Shown: in pieces, positions 46,391 through 54,739 of the stretch
Layout of the letters: each line of letters begins with the position of its first letter
Position numbering within the stretch: position 1 is the stretch's first letter
From: Pirellulales bacterium
Lineage (GTDB): Bacteria; Planctomycetota; Planctomycetia; Pirellulales; JAIMBC01
NCBI GenBank assembly: GCA_023511675.1
Contig: JAIMBC010000004.1
Location: 1-55,401, forward strand
Direction of reading: 5' to 3'
DNA length: 55,401 bases
Position numbers and translations under genes: made by a program
The notes under the pieces: model-generated
The model's input: only the letters and a program-made list of their open reading frames with translations
Databases searched by the model: none
What the model was told of the DNA's origin: nothing

Positions 46391-48709
46391 ATGGCTAGTG
46401 ACGAATTTGACCCTTACTTGGCATGGTTGGAGATTCCGCCCCACCGGCGGCCCCCCACGCACTATGACTTGCTGGGACTTGCGGCCTTCGAGAGCGACCT
46501 GACACGCATTGAGCAGGCTGCCCTGGAACGGCTCGAACGGGTGCGCAGGTACAAGGTGGGCAAGCGCGAAGACGCTGCCGCTACCCTGGAACGTGAGCTG
46601 GCGACAGCGTGGGATTGCCTGCGCGACGCCGAACGCAAGCGCACTTATGATGCCCTGCTGCGGGGCAGCATCACCCTGCCAGACAGCCCGCAGCAGACCG
46701 TCAGCGAGACCAGCCCCAGCAGCCAGGCGGATCAGCCGCAAACCGCCGTGCTCATCTCCTCGCCACATGAGACCGTCGGAGATGCCGCCAATTCCAACCT
46801 GATTATTGCCGAACTGGTATCGCAAGCCTCGCCACCCGGCTGCGCGGCCGCTGGGGCGCCCCAGGGGCCGCTGGATCGCACGCCCGGTCAGAATCAGTTG
46901 GCCGGCAACCCCTTTGCGGCGGCAAAGATAGGGCCTGCTCCGCCAACCGTAGCGTCCCAGCCGTACACTACGGCTCTCCCTCCAAAAGTAGTGCCACAGC
47001 AACGAGGCGGCGTGTCTCTGCCCCAACTCGCACCTCGCCTGCAGCTCACGCGTCGAGCCAAGGCCATGGGCGCCTTGTCCATCTGCTTGACGATCCTGGC
47101 CCTGGTCCTGTGGCAGACGGGACCGGGCTTCCGCGCAACTCCAGGGGGCAGCGATGTCGATTGGCAGGCTGGCGTGGCCTGGGTTGAATTGGTTGATACG
47201 GCCGGCGAGCAGGCGGGACACACCACGCTCGCGTTTGTGCAGCCAGACGGCCTGGCCCTACTTTGTCTGCGGGGACGCGAACACGCCATTCCACTGAGAG
47301 CGCGAACGCCGCAGGGGGCAACGGTGTTCTTCCAAGGCGGCGTCGCGTTGGATGCAGGGCTGCGACTGGTGGCTTGCAGCACGGAGGCGGCTGTCGGCGC
47401 GGCAGTGCGACCGTTCGATATGGTGGGACGGCTGCCCGCCCGAGGAGCCACCGTCAGGCTGGTGTGGTGCGAACCGCCGAACGGCGGGCTGCGGGTGGTT
47501 CCCGGCACTTGGCTGGGCATGAGTCGGAGCAGCTTGGCATCGAGCGGTGTGAGCGGCGCCTTGGAGGACAGCCCCGCCACAGCACCGGTAAATCAGACGG
47601 AGCCCCTGTGGGAGGTACAGGTTGCTGTGCAGAGCATCCCCGCTGGTGCGATCGCATTGAATCAGCGCCAGCAGCTCGTTGGCATGTGCGTTCTCACGCG
47701 GGACAGGGCGGGGGACGCTTGCCTGATACTTGCCGCTTCAGACCTGGCTCGGCTGCTTCGCGCGGCCCGCTCTCAGAGCATCGAGCCGCTGGACGAGTTC
47801 CGTGAGCGTTTCGTCGCTCTTGCGGCACATGACAGTGTGCCACGCGAGGCCGAGAGGGAAGGGGCCGGAGAACACCTCCCCAGTGAAGGTTCGGAGGCGG
47901 GCCCGATCGGCGCACTTCCCAGCCTTTCGGAACCGCCAGGCGGCACCCATGGGGACGCCACGGGGCAGGACGGCTCCACACCGGCCGGCAAGGCCGAAGA
48001 TCCCGATCGCAGCAGCGCTTCACCTGGGTCGCCGCCAGGATCGGCAGGCGCGCGCAGCCCGACATCCCCGACCGATCCCATTCTCGGCCCCCTGCTGGAG
48101 GCAGCGCTGGCCGCCATTGATCTGGCCAATGCCCTGGATCGTTTCCCGCCCTTGCGCATGGACAATGGTTGGACACTCTTCTGGGAACAAATGTATGACT
48201 TCCAAACCATCCGTTTTCACCTAACGCAAACGGATTGCGGCCAGCGGGTCGAGATTCTCGCCAGCGACAATCCTGGCAACAGCGCAAGCTTTATTGGCCA
48301 CGTACGCAATGGAAAGCTGCACGGCTGGGGTGCCATTCTCAGTGCGGAGGGCACGCTACGGTTTTTGGGTGAATACAAGGATGGCCAGCTTGCGGGCGAG
48401 AGTTGGTGGTTCGATCAGCAAGGGGGCCTGCTCATGTGGGCGGATGCCGAGGCAGAGGGGAAGGTTAAGGCGGTTGTTGTCGCTAGCAAGCGTCGTGCGT
48501 TCGTGCTTTGTATCGATCCCGAGATGCCCACCGTATTCGAGATCGCGCACACCGCCGACGGCCTACGGCTTGCTCCCCCGCTTGATACTGCTCGGTCGCA
48601 CCAAGAGCTGCAAGAACTTTTCAAGAGGATCGATCGTGCCCAACTGCCCGGCTTGCTGGACGCATTCAAGACGGCACTCGAGGAGCGCGGCGCCGCTCTG
48701 GGCTATTGA
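46391..48709 (+). CDS. J-domain-like, membrane-anchored protein with MORN-like repeats
   Basis: A 772-residue protein. The N-terminal 90 residues resemble the planctomycete J-domain-like start: D-P-Y-L-A-W-L-E-I-P-P, then P-T-H-Y-D-L-L-G-L, later Y-D-A-L-L-R. The H-P-D tripeptide that activates Hsp70 is absent. A membrane helix lies at about 226-245 (S-I-C-L-T-I-L-A-L-V-L-W). The next 200 residues look like a degenerate trypsin-like fold (W-V-E-L-V-D, G-A-T-V-F-F-Q-G-G-V-A, L-V-G-M-C-V) without a recognisable catalytic triad. A charged linker leads to MORN-like repeats (about 634-690: G-H-V-R-N-G-K-L-H-G-W-G, G-E-Y-K-D-G-Q-L-A-G). ATG 46391 is chosen because upstream sequence looks non-coding. 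Confidence 0.75.
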   Translation: MASDEFDPYLAWLEIPPHRRPPTHYDLLGLAAFESDLTRIEQAALERLERVRRYKVGKREDAAATLERELATAWDCLRDAERKRTYDALLRGSITLPDSPQQTVSETSPSSQADQPQTAVLISSPHETVGDAANSNLIIAELVSQASPPGCAAAGAPQGPLDRTPGQNQLAGNPFAAAKIGPAPPTVASQPYTTALPPKVVPQQRGGVSLPQLAPRLQLTRRAKAMGALSICLTILALVLWQTGPGFRATPGGSDVDWQAGVAWVELVDTAGEQAGHTTLAFVQPDGLALLCLRGREHAIPLRARTPQGATVFFQGGVALDAGLRLVACSTEAAVGAAVRPFDMVGRLPARGATVRLVWCEPPNGGLRVVPGTWLGMSRSSLASSGVSGALEDSPATAPVNQTEPLWEVQVAVQSIPAGAIALNQRQQLVGMCVLTRDRAGDACLILAASDLARLLRAARSQSIEPLDEFRERFVALAAHDSVPREAEREGAGEHLPSEGSEAGPIGALPSLSEPPGGTHGDATGQDGSTPAGKAEDPDRSSASPGSPPGSAGARSPTSPTDPILGPLLEAALAAIDLANALDRFPPLRMDNGWTLFWEQMYDFQTIRFHLTQTDCGQRVEILASDNPGNSASFIGHVRNGKLHGWGAILSAEGTLRFLGEYKDGQLAGESWWFDQQGGLLMWADAEAEGKVKAVVVASKRRAFVLCIDPEMPTVFEIAHTADGLRLAPPLDTARSHQELQELFKRIDRAQLPGLLDAFKTALEERGAALGY

Positions 48710-48871
48710 CCGGCAAGCCAGGTACAGGCGGGGACCGCACCGGCGCGGCCTGCCAATCGTGTGGTACCGTCTTGAGATTGGTTTGCGTAAAGTACTGTTG
48801 GTTTGGCCGGACGGTCTGGCGGCAAGCATGTGCACCGCCGACCGTGGCCATCTAAGCATGAGGGATGAGCA

Positions 48872-49888
48872 ATGAGCGAGATCCGAACTGCCTGGCGATG
48901 CTGGGTGGCTTTGTCCGGTTTGGCAGTGTTCGTGGCTGGCGCTGTGTGGGGTGCGAGCGGCGGTGGTGCACAGCCGGGTACGGCAGATCAGGTACCAAGT
49001 GCTACGGCCGATCCCGCTGTGCTGGCCCCCTTGCCGCGAGCCGCGCCGCCGGCCGAGGACGGCAAGCTCCGCGTCATCGTGTTTGGCGGCCATCCCGACG
49101 ACTGCGAGCTGGATGCCGGCGGCACGGCGGCGCGCTGGGCGAAAATGGGACACAAGGTCAAGTTCGTGTCCTGCACCAATGGAGATATTGGACACTGGCG
49201 GATGGCCGGAGGGCCGCTGGCGCTGCGCCGCAAGGCCGAGGTGCAACGATGTGCCGAGATCCTCGGCATCGAGACCGAAGTGCTCGACATCCACGATGGC
49301 GAGCTGATGGTCACCATGGGGAACCGCCGCACCATCTGCCGCTTGATTCGACAGTGGCGGGCAGACGTGGTGATCAGCCATCGGCCCAACGATTACCACC
49401 CCGACCACCGCTATACCGGACAGCTGGTGATGGATGCCGCATACATGGTGACGGTACCCTACTTTTGTCCCGACACGCCTTATCTCACCCGCAACCCCGT
49501 GTTCCTGTTCTCGGAAGACGGCTTTCAGCGTCCCCATCCCTTTACCGCCGACGTGGTCGTGCCGATCGACGAGGTGATCGAGCAGAAACTGGCTTGTGTC
49601 GACGCCCTCGAATCGCAGTTCTACGAGGGGGGCTGCAACGGCGGTCCCGAACTGTTGCCCGATCCCGCCGACACCGCCGCCGTGGCAGCACGCAAGCAGG
49701 AGATCCGGCAGCAGTTTGCCGCGAGATTCGCCGCGGTAGCGGAGCGGCACCGCAAGAAGTTGGCGGAACTGTGCGGGCCCGAGGCGGCACGCACGGTCCG
49801 GTATGCCGAGGCGTTCGAGATCTGCGAGTACGGCCGCCGCCACAGCGAGCAGGAACTGCGCACCTTGTTCCCCTTCTTCGAGCGGTAG
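48872..49888 (+). CDS. exported PIG-L family deacetylase
   Basis: A 338-residue PIG-L/LmbE deacetylase with an N-terminal signal peptide (W-V-A-L-S-G-L-A-V-F-V-A-G-A-V-W-G-A), so it should act outside the cytoplasm. The zinc motif is V-F-G-G-H-P-D-D-C-E-L-D-A-G-G at about 73-87, and the second metal motif is N-D-Y-H-P-D-H-R-Y-T-G. Planctomycetes often have several secreted paralogues of unknown substrate, probably N-acetylated sugars. It is distinct from the cytoplasmic BshB1-like protein at 21124. It follows the J-like protein gene by about 160 bases. Confidence 0.88.
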   Translation: MSEIRTAWRCWVALSGLAVFVAGAVWGASGGGAQPGTADQVPSATADPAVLAPLPRAAPPAEDGKLRVIVFGGHPDDCELDAGGTAARWAKMGHKVKFVSCTNGDIGHWRMAGGPLALRRKAEVQRCAEILGIETEVLDIHDGELMVTMGNRRTICRLIRQWRADVVISHRPNDYHPDHRYTGQLVMDAAYMVTVPYFCPDTPYLTRNPVFLFSEDGFQRPHPFTADVVVPIDEVIEQKLACVDALESQFYEGGCNGGPELLPDPADTAAVAARKQEIRQQFAARFAAVAERHRKKLAELCGPEAARTVRYAEAFEICEYGRRHSEQELRTLFPFFER

Positions 49889-50355
49889 CGCCGCGATAAG
49901 GGCAGCCCCGAACTGGCGCTGTTCGTGGAAAGCGTGGGATAGCCGTCTCTGCCCGAGGGGGGTGCAGAGAGCAGTCGCTGGACGAGCATGGCGGCGCCGG
50001 CTGTGTTCTTCCGAAGGGCGTACAGAGAGGTGCCGCAGATCGCGGCCGCTGCGAGCAGGGCATAAGGCACTCGCTGGCCGTCTAGCGCGCAGGCCCAGGC
50101 GGCCATGGATAGCCGACTGGGATTAGCGGAAACGCGGTGGGCTGTCGGGCAATTCCTGCCGGAGCAAGTTGGCTGAACGGGGAGTGCACGAACCGCCAGG
50201 CTTGGCTTGGAACAAGTCGGTTGTCACTGATCCGCGGGGGCAAGGAGGGCCGCGCGTCTGCGTGGCCCGACGGGATGGTGTGGCCCTGCGGGATGCGTGC
50301 CCAGCCCGTCTGGCGCATGGAAGGTACCGGCCAGAGGCGGCCTGAGCGCGCGCCG
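49889..50355. other. intergenic region between convergent genes
   Basis: 467 bases between the PIG-L gene (plus) and the selenoprotein candidate (minus). A minus-strand frame (ending inside the PIG-L gene) opens with a plausible hydrophobic stretch but shows no family features and overlaps the PIG-L gene extensively; not called. No strong terminator seen. Confidence 0.4.
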
Positions 50356-51615
50356 TTAATCGTGCGCCTGGAGTTTCATGGGCACGTCGAGCCGTTTTCC
50401 GTCGCGGATCACATTCAAGGTAACGGTATCGCCCACCTCGTAGTTCAAGCGGATGTAGGCGTTGAACTGGAGCATGGTCATCTCGAGTTCTAGCCCGTTG
50501 ATGCCCACCACAATATCTCCGGCGCGCACGCCGGCGGCTGCGGCCTGAGGCGGAACATAGTCTCCCTGCCGGAACGCGAGACGGCTGGGTGCCAGACCTA
50601 GGGTGGCCTTCTGCTCGGCACTCAGGTCAGGCCCCCACACGCTGGCTCGCGGGGCGATTCCCCACATGGAACCGCGCCAGGAGATGTCTGACTTGCGCCA
50701 GCCCTCCTTGAGGGGCAGCTTGCCCTGCAGTTCGCGGCCGTCGCGCTGCCAGGCCAGTAGCATATGCTGGGCATCGGCCGGTGTGCGATGGAGGGCGTAT
50801 TGAAGATCGGCGTAGGAGGCGATGCTCATGGGTTCCGCCCCTTCGTCCGGCTTCACCCACAGCAGCCGATCTTGCGATTGCAAACCCGCCTCTGCCGCGG
50901 GGGATCCGGGCACGACCTGCTCCACCAGATCGCCTTGGTCCACCTCCATGATCAGACCCAAGTTCTCCGGCGGCGGATAGACCCACACGCGCTCTTTGCG
51001 CCAGTCTCCCTCGAAGGCCTCGCGACGGAAGTCGTACACCTGATGGCAATGGATGCAGTCGCCCTGCTTCAGACGCTGCGCAGCGCGGAATTGCTCGGGG
51101 CGGTCAGGCTCGTGAGAGGGGAGCGGGACCAGCTCCGCCGGGCGCCGAGGATGGCGCCGATGTGCTTCCAGTGCGCGCTGCATGGCATACTTCAGCCCGG
51201 CCAGGGAGAGATGGGCCTCGGCCTCCCCTTCATTGCGGCCACCGTAGCGCCCGTAGATGCCGCCCTGCGCATTCATGAAAAAGGCGGCCCAGGTGAGATC
51301 GTAATCAAAGTCGAACAGCCGCAGATCCACGCCGCGCATGTTGGTAATGCGCACCAGCACGAATTGCTCGGCCAGTTCTGCTATTTGCGGGTCCAGACGA
51401 ACGACCTGTTCGTCGAAGCCTTTGCAGTCCGGTCACCGTTCGCATCGGAAGACCACGAACAGTGCTTTGCCCGTCCGGCGCGCAATCTGCTGTCCCTCCT
51501 CATAGCTGGAGATCCAGGCTGCTTCTTCCGCCCCACCGCGCGCACCTGGGTGCCACCATACGGCTGCCACGCCCAACATGGCTCCGATCAAACAGACGCT
51601 TGACCGCCGCTTCAT
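50356..51615 (-). CDS. putative selenoprotein: thioredoxin-like, CXXCH and PDZ domains, in-frame TGA
   Basis: Read through one TGA (codon 61, 51433-51435), this is a 419-residue exported protein. Residues 1-27 form a signal peptide; 30-130 look like a thioredoxin-like domain (A-R-R-T-G-K-A-L-F-V-V-F-R-C-E-R-TGA-P-D-C-K-G-F-D); C187-I-H-C190-H191 is a CXXCH haem-binding motif; two PDZ-like domains follow (about 215-300 and 330-415; V-P-G-S-P-A-A-E-A-G-L and V-R-A-G-D-I-V-V-G-I-N-G). The frame before and after the TGA is the same, and the TGA falls between two Cys residues (C58, C64). An AGGUC-loop hairpin follows (51396-51414). AGGAG lies 7 bases before ATG 51615, which overlaps the sigma-factor stop. 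If the TGA is not decoded, this is a pseudogene: residues 1-60 only. Confidence 0.7.
51396..51414 (-). promoter_or_regulatory. putative bacterial SECIS hairpin
   Basis: On the minus strand GACGAAC (51414-51408) pairs perfectly with GTTCGTC (51402-51396) around the 5-base loop AGGTC (51407-51403). The stem starts 19 bases after the TGA, and the loop 26 bases after it. This falls in the range seen for bacterial SECIS elements, and AGGUC matches the loop of the E. coli fdhF SECIS. G is among the first two loop bases, another known requirement. Confidence 0.65.
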
Positions 51616-52178
51616 GCAACATCTCCTGCCCAATGGGCGCGCATGTGGCGCAAGGCCTTGTACTTGAGGTCGCTCACACGGGCCGCCGGCAGGTCCAGCC
51701 GCTCTGCGATCTGGGCCACGCTCCAGCCCTGGCTCCACAGCTCGATTACCTCGCGCTGCCGCGGCGGCAAGGCCTCCAAAGCCGCAGATACGGCTTCCTT
51801 GACTTCAGCCAGGCACACATCCGACTCTCCCGCCGCCGGCTGATGGCACAGCGAGACATGCGGCCTTGCCCGACGCCAACGCTGCACGGTGCTCCAAATC
51901 GAGCGATTCAACTCGCGCCGCTCCTCGGAAGCCGCCTCGCCGATGGCCAGCCCCAATCGCTCTCGGCCGATGCGGGCCAACAGCCGTGCAAACGCCTCTC
52001 CCGTACAATCCGGCCAGTCTTGAGGCGAGATGCCCGCGTTCCGCCAGCTTGCCGTGCAGTAACGCTCGATTTGACTGACGGCGGCAACCTCCCGCTGCTC
52101 CGCTTGGGGGCTTACGGCAAGGGCCACGGCCATGGCACAGGCCGCAGACACCCTCGTCGTATAACCGGTCTTGCTCAT
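51612..52178 (-). CDS. ECF-type sigma factor
   Basis: A 188-residue sigma-70 family factor. Residues about 40-110 resemble region 2 weakly (S-Q-I-E-R-Y-C-T-A-S-W, W-P-D-C-T-G-E-A-F-A-R-L-L). Region 4 is clear at the C-terminus: A-L-E-A-L-P-P-R-Q-R-E-V-I-E-L-W-S-Q-G-W-S-V-A-Q-I-A-E-R-L-D. A hydrophobic stretch near the N-terminus (A-A-C-A-M-A-V-A-L-A-V) is unusual for a sigma factor. ATG 52178 has GAGG upstream; an upstream in-frame start looks non-coding. Its stop overlaps the start of the selenoprotein candidate, suggesting that the sigma factor and that redox protein work together. No anti-sigma gene is seen. Confidence 0.8.
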   Translation of the reverse strand: MSKTGYTTRVSAACAMAVALAVSPQAEQREVAAVSQIERYCTASWRNAGISPQDWPDCTGEAFARLLARIGRERLGLAIGEAASEERRELNRSIWSTVQRWRRARPHVSLCHQPAAGESDVCLAEVKEAVSAALEALPPRQREVIELWSQGWSVAQIAERLDLPAARVSDLKYKALRHMRAHWAGDVA

Positions 52179-52709
52179 GATTACCTCGCTCTGGTATCCG
52201 CACCCCGCCTCTATCTTACCGCGGCAGCCGCATCGGCCAAGACACCGGCTGCTACCTTTGCCCATGAATCGACGCCAAGCCGGGCGGTTCTCGCCGCGGA
52301 CCGCCGCGCCTCCGTCGCTGAAGGCCAGCAGGTCGCCTGCGTTACACGTTTCTCGCCGTCTGAGTCGTGCACGGAGCGATCAGCCGTCACCTTTGGGCGG
52401 TGACCGACAGCCGCAGGGAGCCGAGGGACCATGGCCGCCGGCGCTGATCGCTGCTGCTCACCCTTTCCTTAACGCTGCCAGGGGAACAGAAAATGGCAGC
52501 CATCCGCAAGCCATGCGGCGCTCTCCGCCTGGGGGAACGACAGTGGGGAGCTGCCGGCTGTCAGGCGGGGCGGTGCTGCATCGGGCGCGCGGCTCGTTGG
52601 CTGATCCGCCCGGAACCTGCTCTCCCAGGCATGGCCGTATTGCACGCACGCCTTCACGAAGCTTACGATCAGTGCCGCTATGGCGGCGCTGCTGCTGTGA
52701 GTCGATCCC
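52179..52709. other. divergent intergenic region upstream of sigma-factor and VOC genes
   Basis: 531 bases between divergent genes. It should contain the sigma-factor promoter. Frames across it show no conserved features. I see no RNA gene or repeat. Confidence 0.4.
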
Positions 52710-53081
52710 ATGGCCTTTGCACATTTCACCTTGCCCACGCGCGACGTGGCGGCGGCCAGCCGCTTCTTTCAGGCCGTCTTCGGCTGGCGGCCAGTCGAAC
52801 ACCACACGAACATACCGCCGGAGCTGCGGCCGGCCTGGCTGGAGATTGCACCCGGCCAGGAGGTGCACCTGCTGGAAGTGGCGGACTTCGCGCCGTCTCC
52901 GTTCGAGCGGGAGTATGGCCGGCACATCGCGCTGCTGCACCCTCTGCACGACCTGGCCGCACTGCAGGCCCGCCTCGTGCAGCACGGCGCTGAGCTGATC
53001 GCCCCTCAACGGCAGACCAGCGCCAAACGGTTCTTCTTCAAAGATCCCAATGGCTACGTGTTCGAGGTGATCGGCACGTGA
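52710..53081 (+). CDS. VOC (glyoxalase/dioxygenase fold) protein
   Basis: A 123-residue single-domain vicinal oxygen chelate protein. It begins F-A-H-F-T-L-P-T-R-D-V-A-A-A-S-R-F-F-Q-A-V-F-G-W-R, with the first metal-site His, continues with H-L-L-E-V-A-D and H-I-A-L-L, and ends with the characteristic F-F-K-D-P-N-G-Y-V-F-E-V-I. Likely ligands are His5, a central His and the last Glu. Such proteins include glyoxalases, fosfomycin-resistance enzymes and extradiol dioxygenases; the substrate cannot be told from sequence. Confidence 0.88.
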   Translation: MAFAHFTLPTRDVAAASRFFQAVFGWRPVEHHTNIPPELRPAWLEIAPGQEVHLLEVADFAPSPFEREYGRHIALLHPLHDLAALQARLVQHGAELIAPQRQTSAKRFFFKDPNGYVFEVIGT

Positions 53082-53260
53082 GCAGCGGCCTTAGCCGGTA
53101 GCTGGGCAACAGCGAGTGATGTGCGTAAAAGGCGGCCAGTGATTTCCGCGCTAGCGACGTGCCTGACGCGCGGCTAGGCCGCGCCTCCGCCAGCCAAGGG
53201 CAAGCTCACGCCCCAGAGAGAGCGGCGATAGGCAGTGTCGAGATGGGAATGGGGAAGGCT

Positions 53261-53283
53261 TGCCGGGCCCGGGATGCCCGGCA
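53261..53283. terminator. GC-rich hairpin between convergent genes, 1
   Basis: TGCCGGGC (53261-53268) pairs with GCCCGGCA (53276-53283) around a 7-base loop. Between the VOC gene (plus) and the HTH-receiver gene (minus). No U-tract. Likely a transcript end shared by both. Confidence 0.5.
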
Positions 53284-53326
53284 GGCCGTCGGCCGACTCA
53301 TTCAGCCGCCCCCCCTCCGTGAAGAT

Positions 53327-53351
53327 CCGCCGTAGGGGTCCGCTACGGCGG
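53327..53351. terminator. GC-rich hairpin between convergent genes, 2
   Basis: A perfect 9-bp stem, CCGCCGTAG (53327-53335) and CTACGGCGG (53343-53351), with a 7-base loop, 29 bases downstream of the HTH-receiver gene stop on the minus strand. No U-tract on either strand. Confidence 0.5.
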
Positions 53352-53379
53352 GTTGTACGAGGCGCCCTGAGTGGGCACT

Positions 53380-53955
53380 CTAGCGAACCAGTTCCTTGCG
53401 AGCACCGATCAAGGTGCGCAGGCGTTCAGCCAACAGGGCTGTGTCGAAGGGCTTCTTGAACGTCTCGTTGATGGCAGAGCGGTCGAAGCTGATGGAGCTG
53501 CCGTCGTCCGGCAGCAGGGCAATCAAGATCGTATCCGCGTACTCAGCATTGCGCCGTAGGTTCTGGCAGATTTGCAGGGCCTCGGTGCGGCCGATGGCAA
53601 AGTCCACCACCATCGCATCCGGATGGAAGCTCTCCGCCTGGATGCCCGCCTCAAAACCGCTAGCGGCAAATGCCAGCTTGAACGAGCGCTCAGGCGGCAA
53701 CTCCCGTTTCAGATTCTCTACCAGCAGTTGGTCCTGGCTCACCAGCAGCACCTTCGCGTAGGCTTCGTCCTCCAGGTCGCCCAGCGGCATACCGTGCTCT
53801 TTCAGGAAGCGGATCAGGTATTCGCGGGGGATGCGACGGTCCTGCGAACCGGGGATGCGGTATCCCTTCAGCCGGCCAGAATCGAACCATTTGCTGACGG
53901 TGCGCGGGGCCACCTTACAGATCTTGGCGACCTGACCCGTTGTAAAGACCTTCAT
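53380..53955 (-). CDS. HTH (excisionase-like) plus receiver-like regulator
   Basis: A 191-residue regulator. Residues 1-55 form a MerR/excisionase-like helix-turn-helix (F-T-T-G-Q-V-A-K-I-C-K-V-A-P-R-T-V-S-K-W-F-D-S-G-R-L-K-G), which commonly binds DNA. Residues about 66-185 resemble a receiver domain: V-L-L-V-S-Q-D-Q-L-L opening, a candidate acceptor Asp in A-M-V-V-D-F-A, and a K-K-P-F motif near the end. The acidic pair usual at the start of a receiver is reduced, so phosphorylation may be lost. HTH-first order is unusual compared with response regulators. No kinase neighbour. Confidence 0.82.
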   Translation of the reverse strand: MKVFTTGQVAKICKVAPRTVSKWFDSGRLKGYRIPGSQDRRIPREYLIRFLKEHGMPLGDLEDEAYAKVLLVSQDQLLVENLKRELPPERSFKLAFAASGFEAGIQAESFHPDAMVVDFAIGRTEALQICQNLRRNAEYADTILIALLPDDGSSISFDRSAINETFKKPFDTALLAERLRTLIGARKELVR

Positions 53956-54336
53956 TGCAGGCTCTCCGAATACATCGCAATGTTTGGGATGGCGCTCGGC
54001 GCGGTCTGCGTACTCTCCGCTGCCGAACGGGCGCGCCCCTTTGTCTGCGGCCGGACGGCTGGTGGACGCTCCGTCGTGCCGGCTGTGGGCGGGCAGCCGG
54101 CCGCAAACTCTGGGTCGGGGCTTGGCTCGTCTGTCGGTTGTGTCGGCGGCTAGTCAGCTCCTTCTGATCAGCGCCTGGTACCCTTCATCGGCCGGTAAGG
54201 CGGGAAGAGGTCAGTGAAAATCCGCAAAATAGGAAAGCTGCGTTCCTCGCGGCCTAGTGCGGACAATCGCTGACGTCTTGCACTGCCGGCAGGGATTGCC
54301 ATCCGCAGGAAGGAGAACTGGCGGGATAGAGCGGGC

Positions 54337-54366
54337 AAAAAAAACCCGCACGCCCCTCAAAGGTGC
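54337..54366 (-). terminator. intrinsic terminator-like site on the minus strand
   Basis: On the minus strand CGCAC (ending the sequence TCGCAC) pairs with GTGCG, followed directly by GG and a run of eight T (complement of 54337-54344). The shape is that of a Rho-independent terminator for transcription coming from the right. No gene ends just before it, so the upstream RNA is unexplained. Confidence 0.5.
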
Positions 54367-54498
54367 GACCATTTGGCAGGTTTCCCCCCTAGGGATGGCT
54401 GCCTGGCGGCGGATTCCACGGAACGACCGCTACAGTGCAAGCCTTCCGCAAGTTGTATTCGAGTCCCCCGAACAAGGGACTTTAAACCATTTGTTAAA

Positions 54499-54535
54499 CT
54501 GGGCCGAAGGTGCCTGATTGGCAGGCACAGCCCAG
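54499..54535. repeat. two-stage inverted repeat
   Basis: CTGGGC (54499-54504) pairs with GCCCAG (54530-54535), enclosing GTGCCTG (54510-54516) paired with CAGGCAC (54522-54528). A second hairpin, AGTCCC (54462-54467) with GGGACT (54476-54481), lies just before. Clustered with the terminator at 54337 these suggest a structured RNA. Confidence 0.45.
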
Positions 54536-54739
54536 TCTGGCGGCCTGAGCCGGGCTGGCAGCCCCGCCCTGCCACCTTCCACTTCCTCTTGCGGAAAAAC
54601 CTGCCGAGGGGGGCCCAGATGCGCGCCCCATCTCGCCTCTCCCTATTGTGTCTCTACGCGGAGCAGATATGTCGAGTTCGCGGCGCGACGGGGTGCCAGG
54701 CCGTGCAGGGGAGACAGAAGTGCGAGCTACGCAGTGCGT

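Noticed and set aside
49621-50106. Minus-strand frame with a plausible hydrophobic start
   Set aside because: It overlaps about 270 bases of the PIG-L gene and shows no family features beyond the first 25 residues.
51433-51435. The in-frame TGA as a simple nonsense mutation or sequencing error
   Set aside because: Not fully excluded, but the hairpin, the redox-like position and uninterrupted coding after it favour decoding as selenocysteine.
52171-52998. Plus-strand frame of 275 codons across the divergent region
   Set aside because: Arg/Ser/Pro-rich composition, no conserved motifs, and it overlaps both the sigma-factor start and the VOC gene in other frames.
54330-54560. A 72-codon minus-strand frame ending at the terminator
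   Set aside because: Its end abuts the terminator, which is suggestive, but composition is atypical and no start or ribosome site is convincing.
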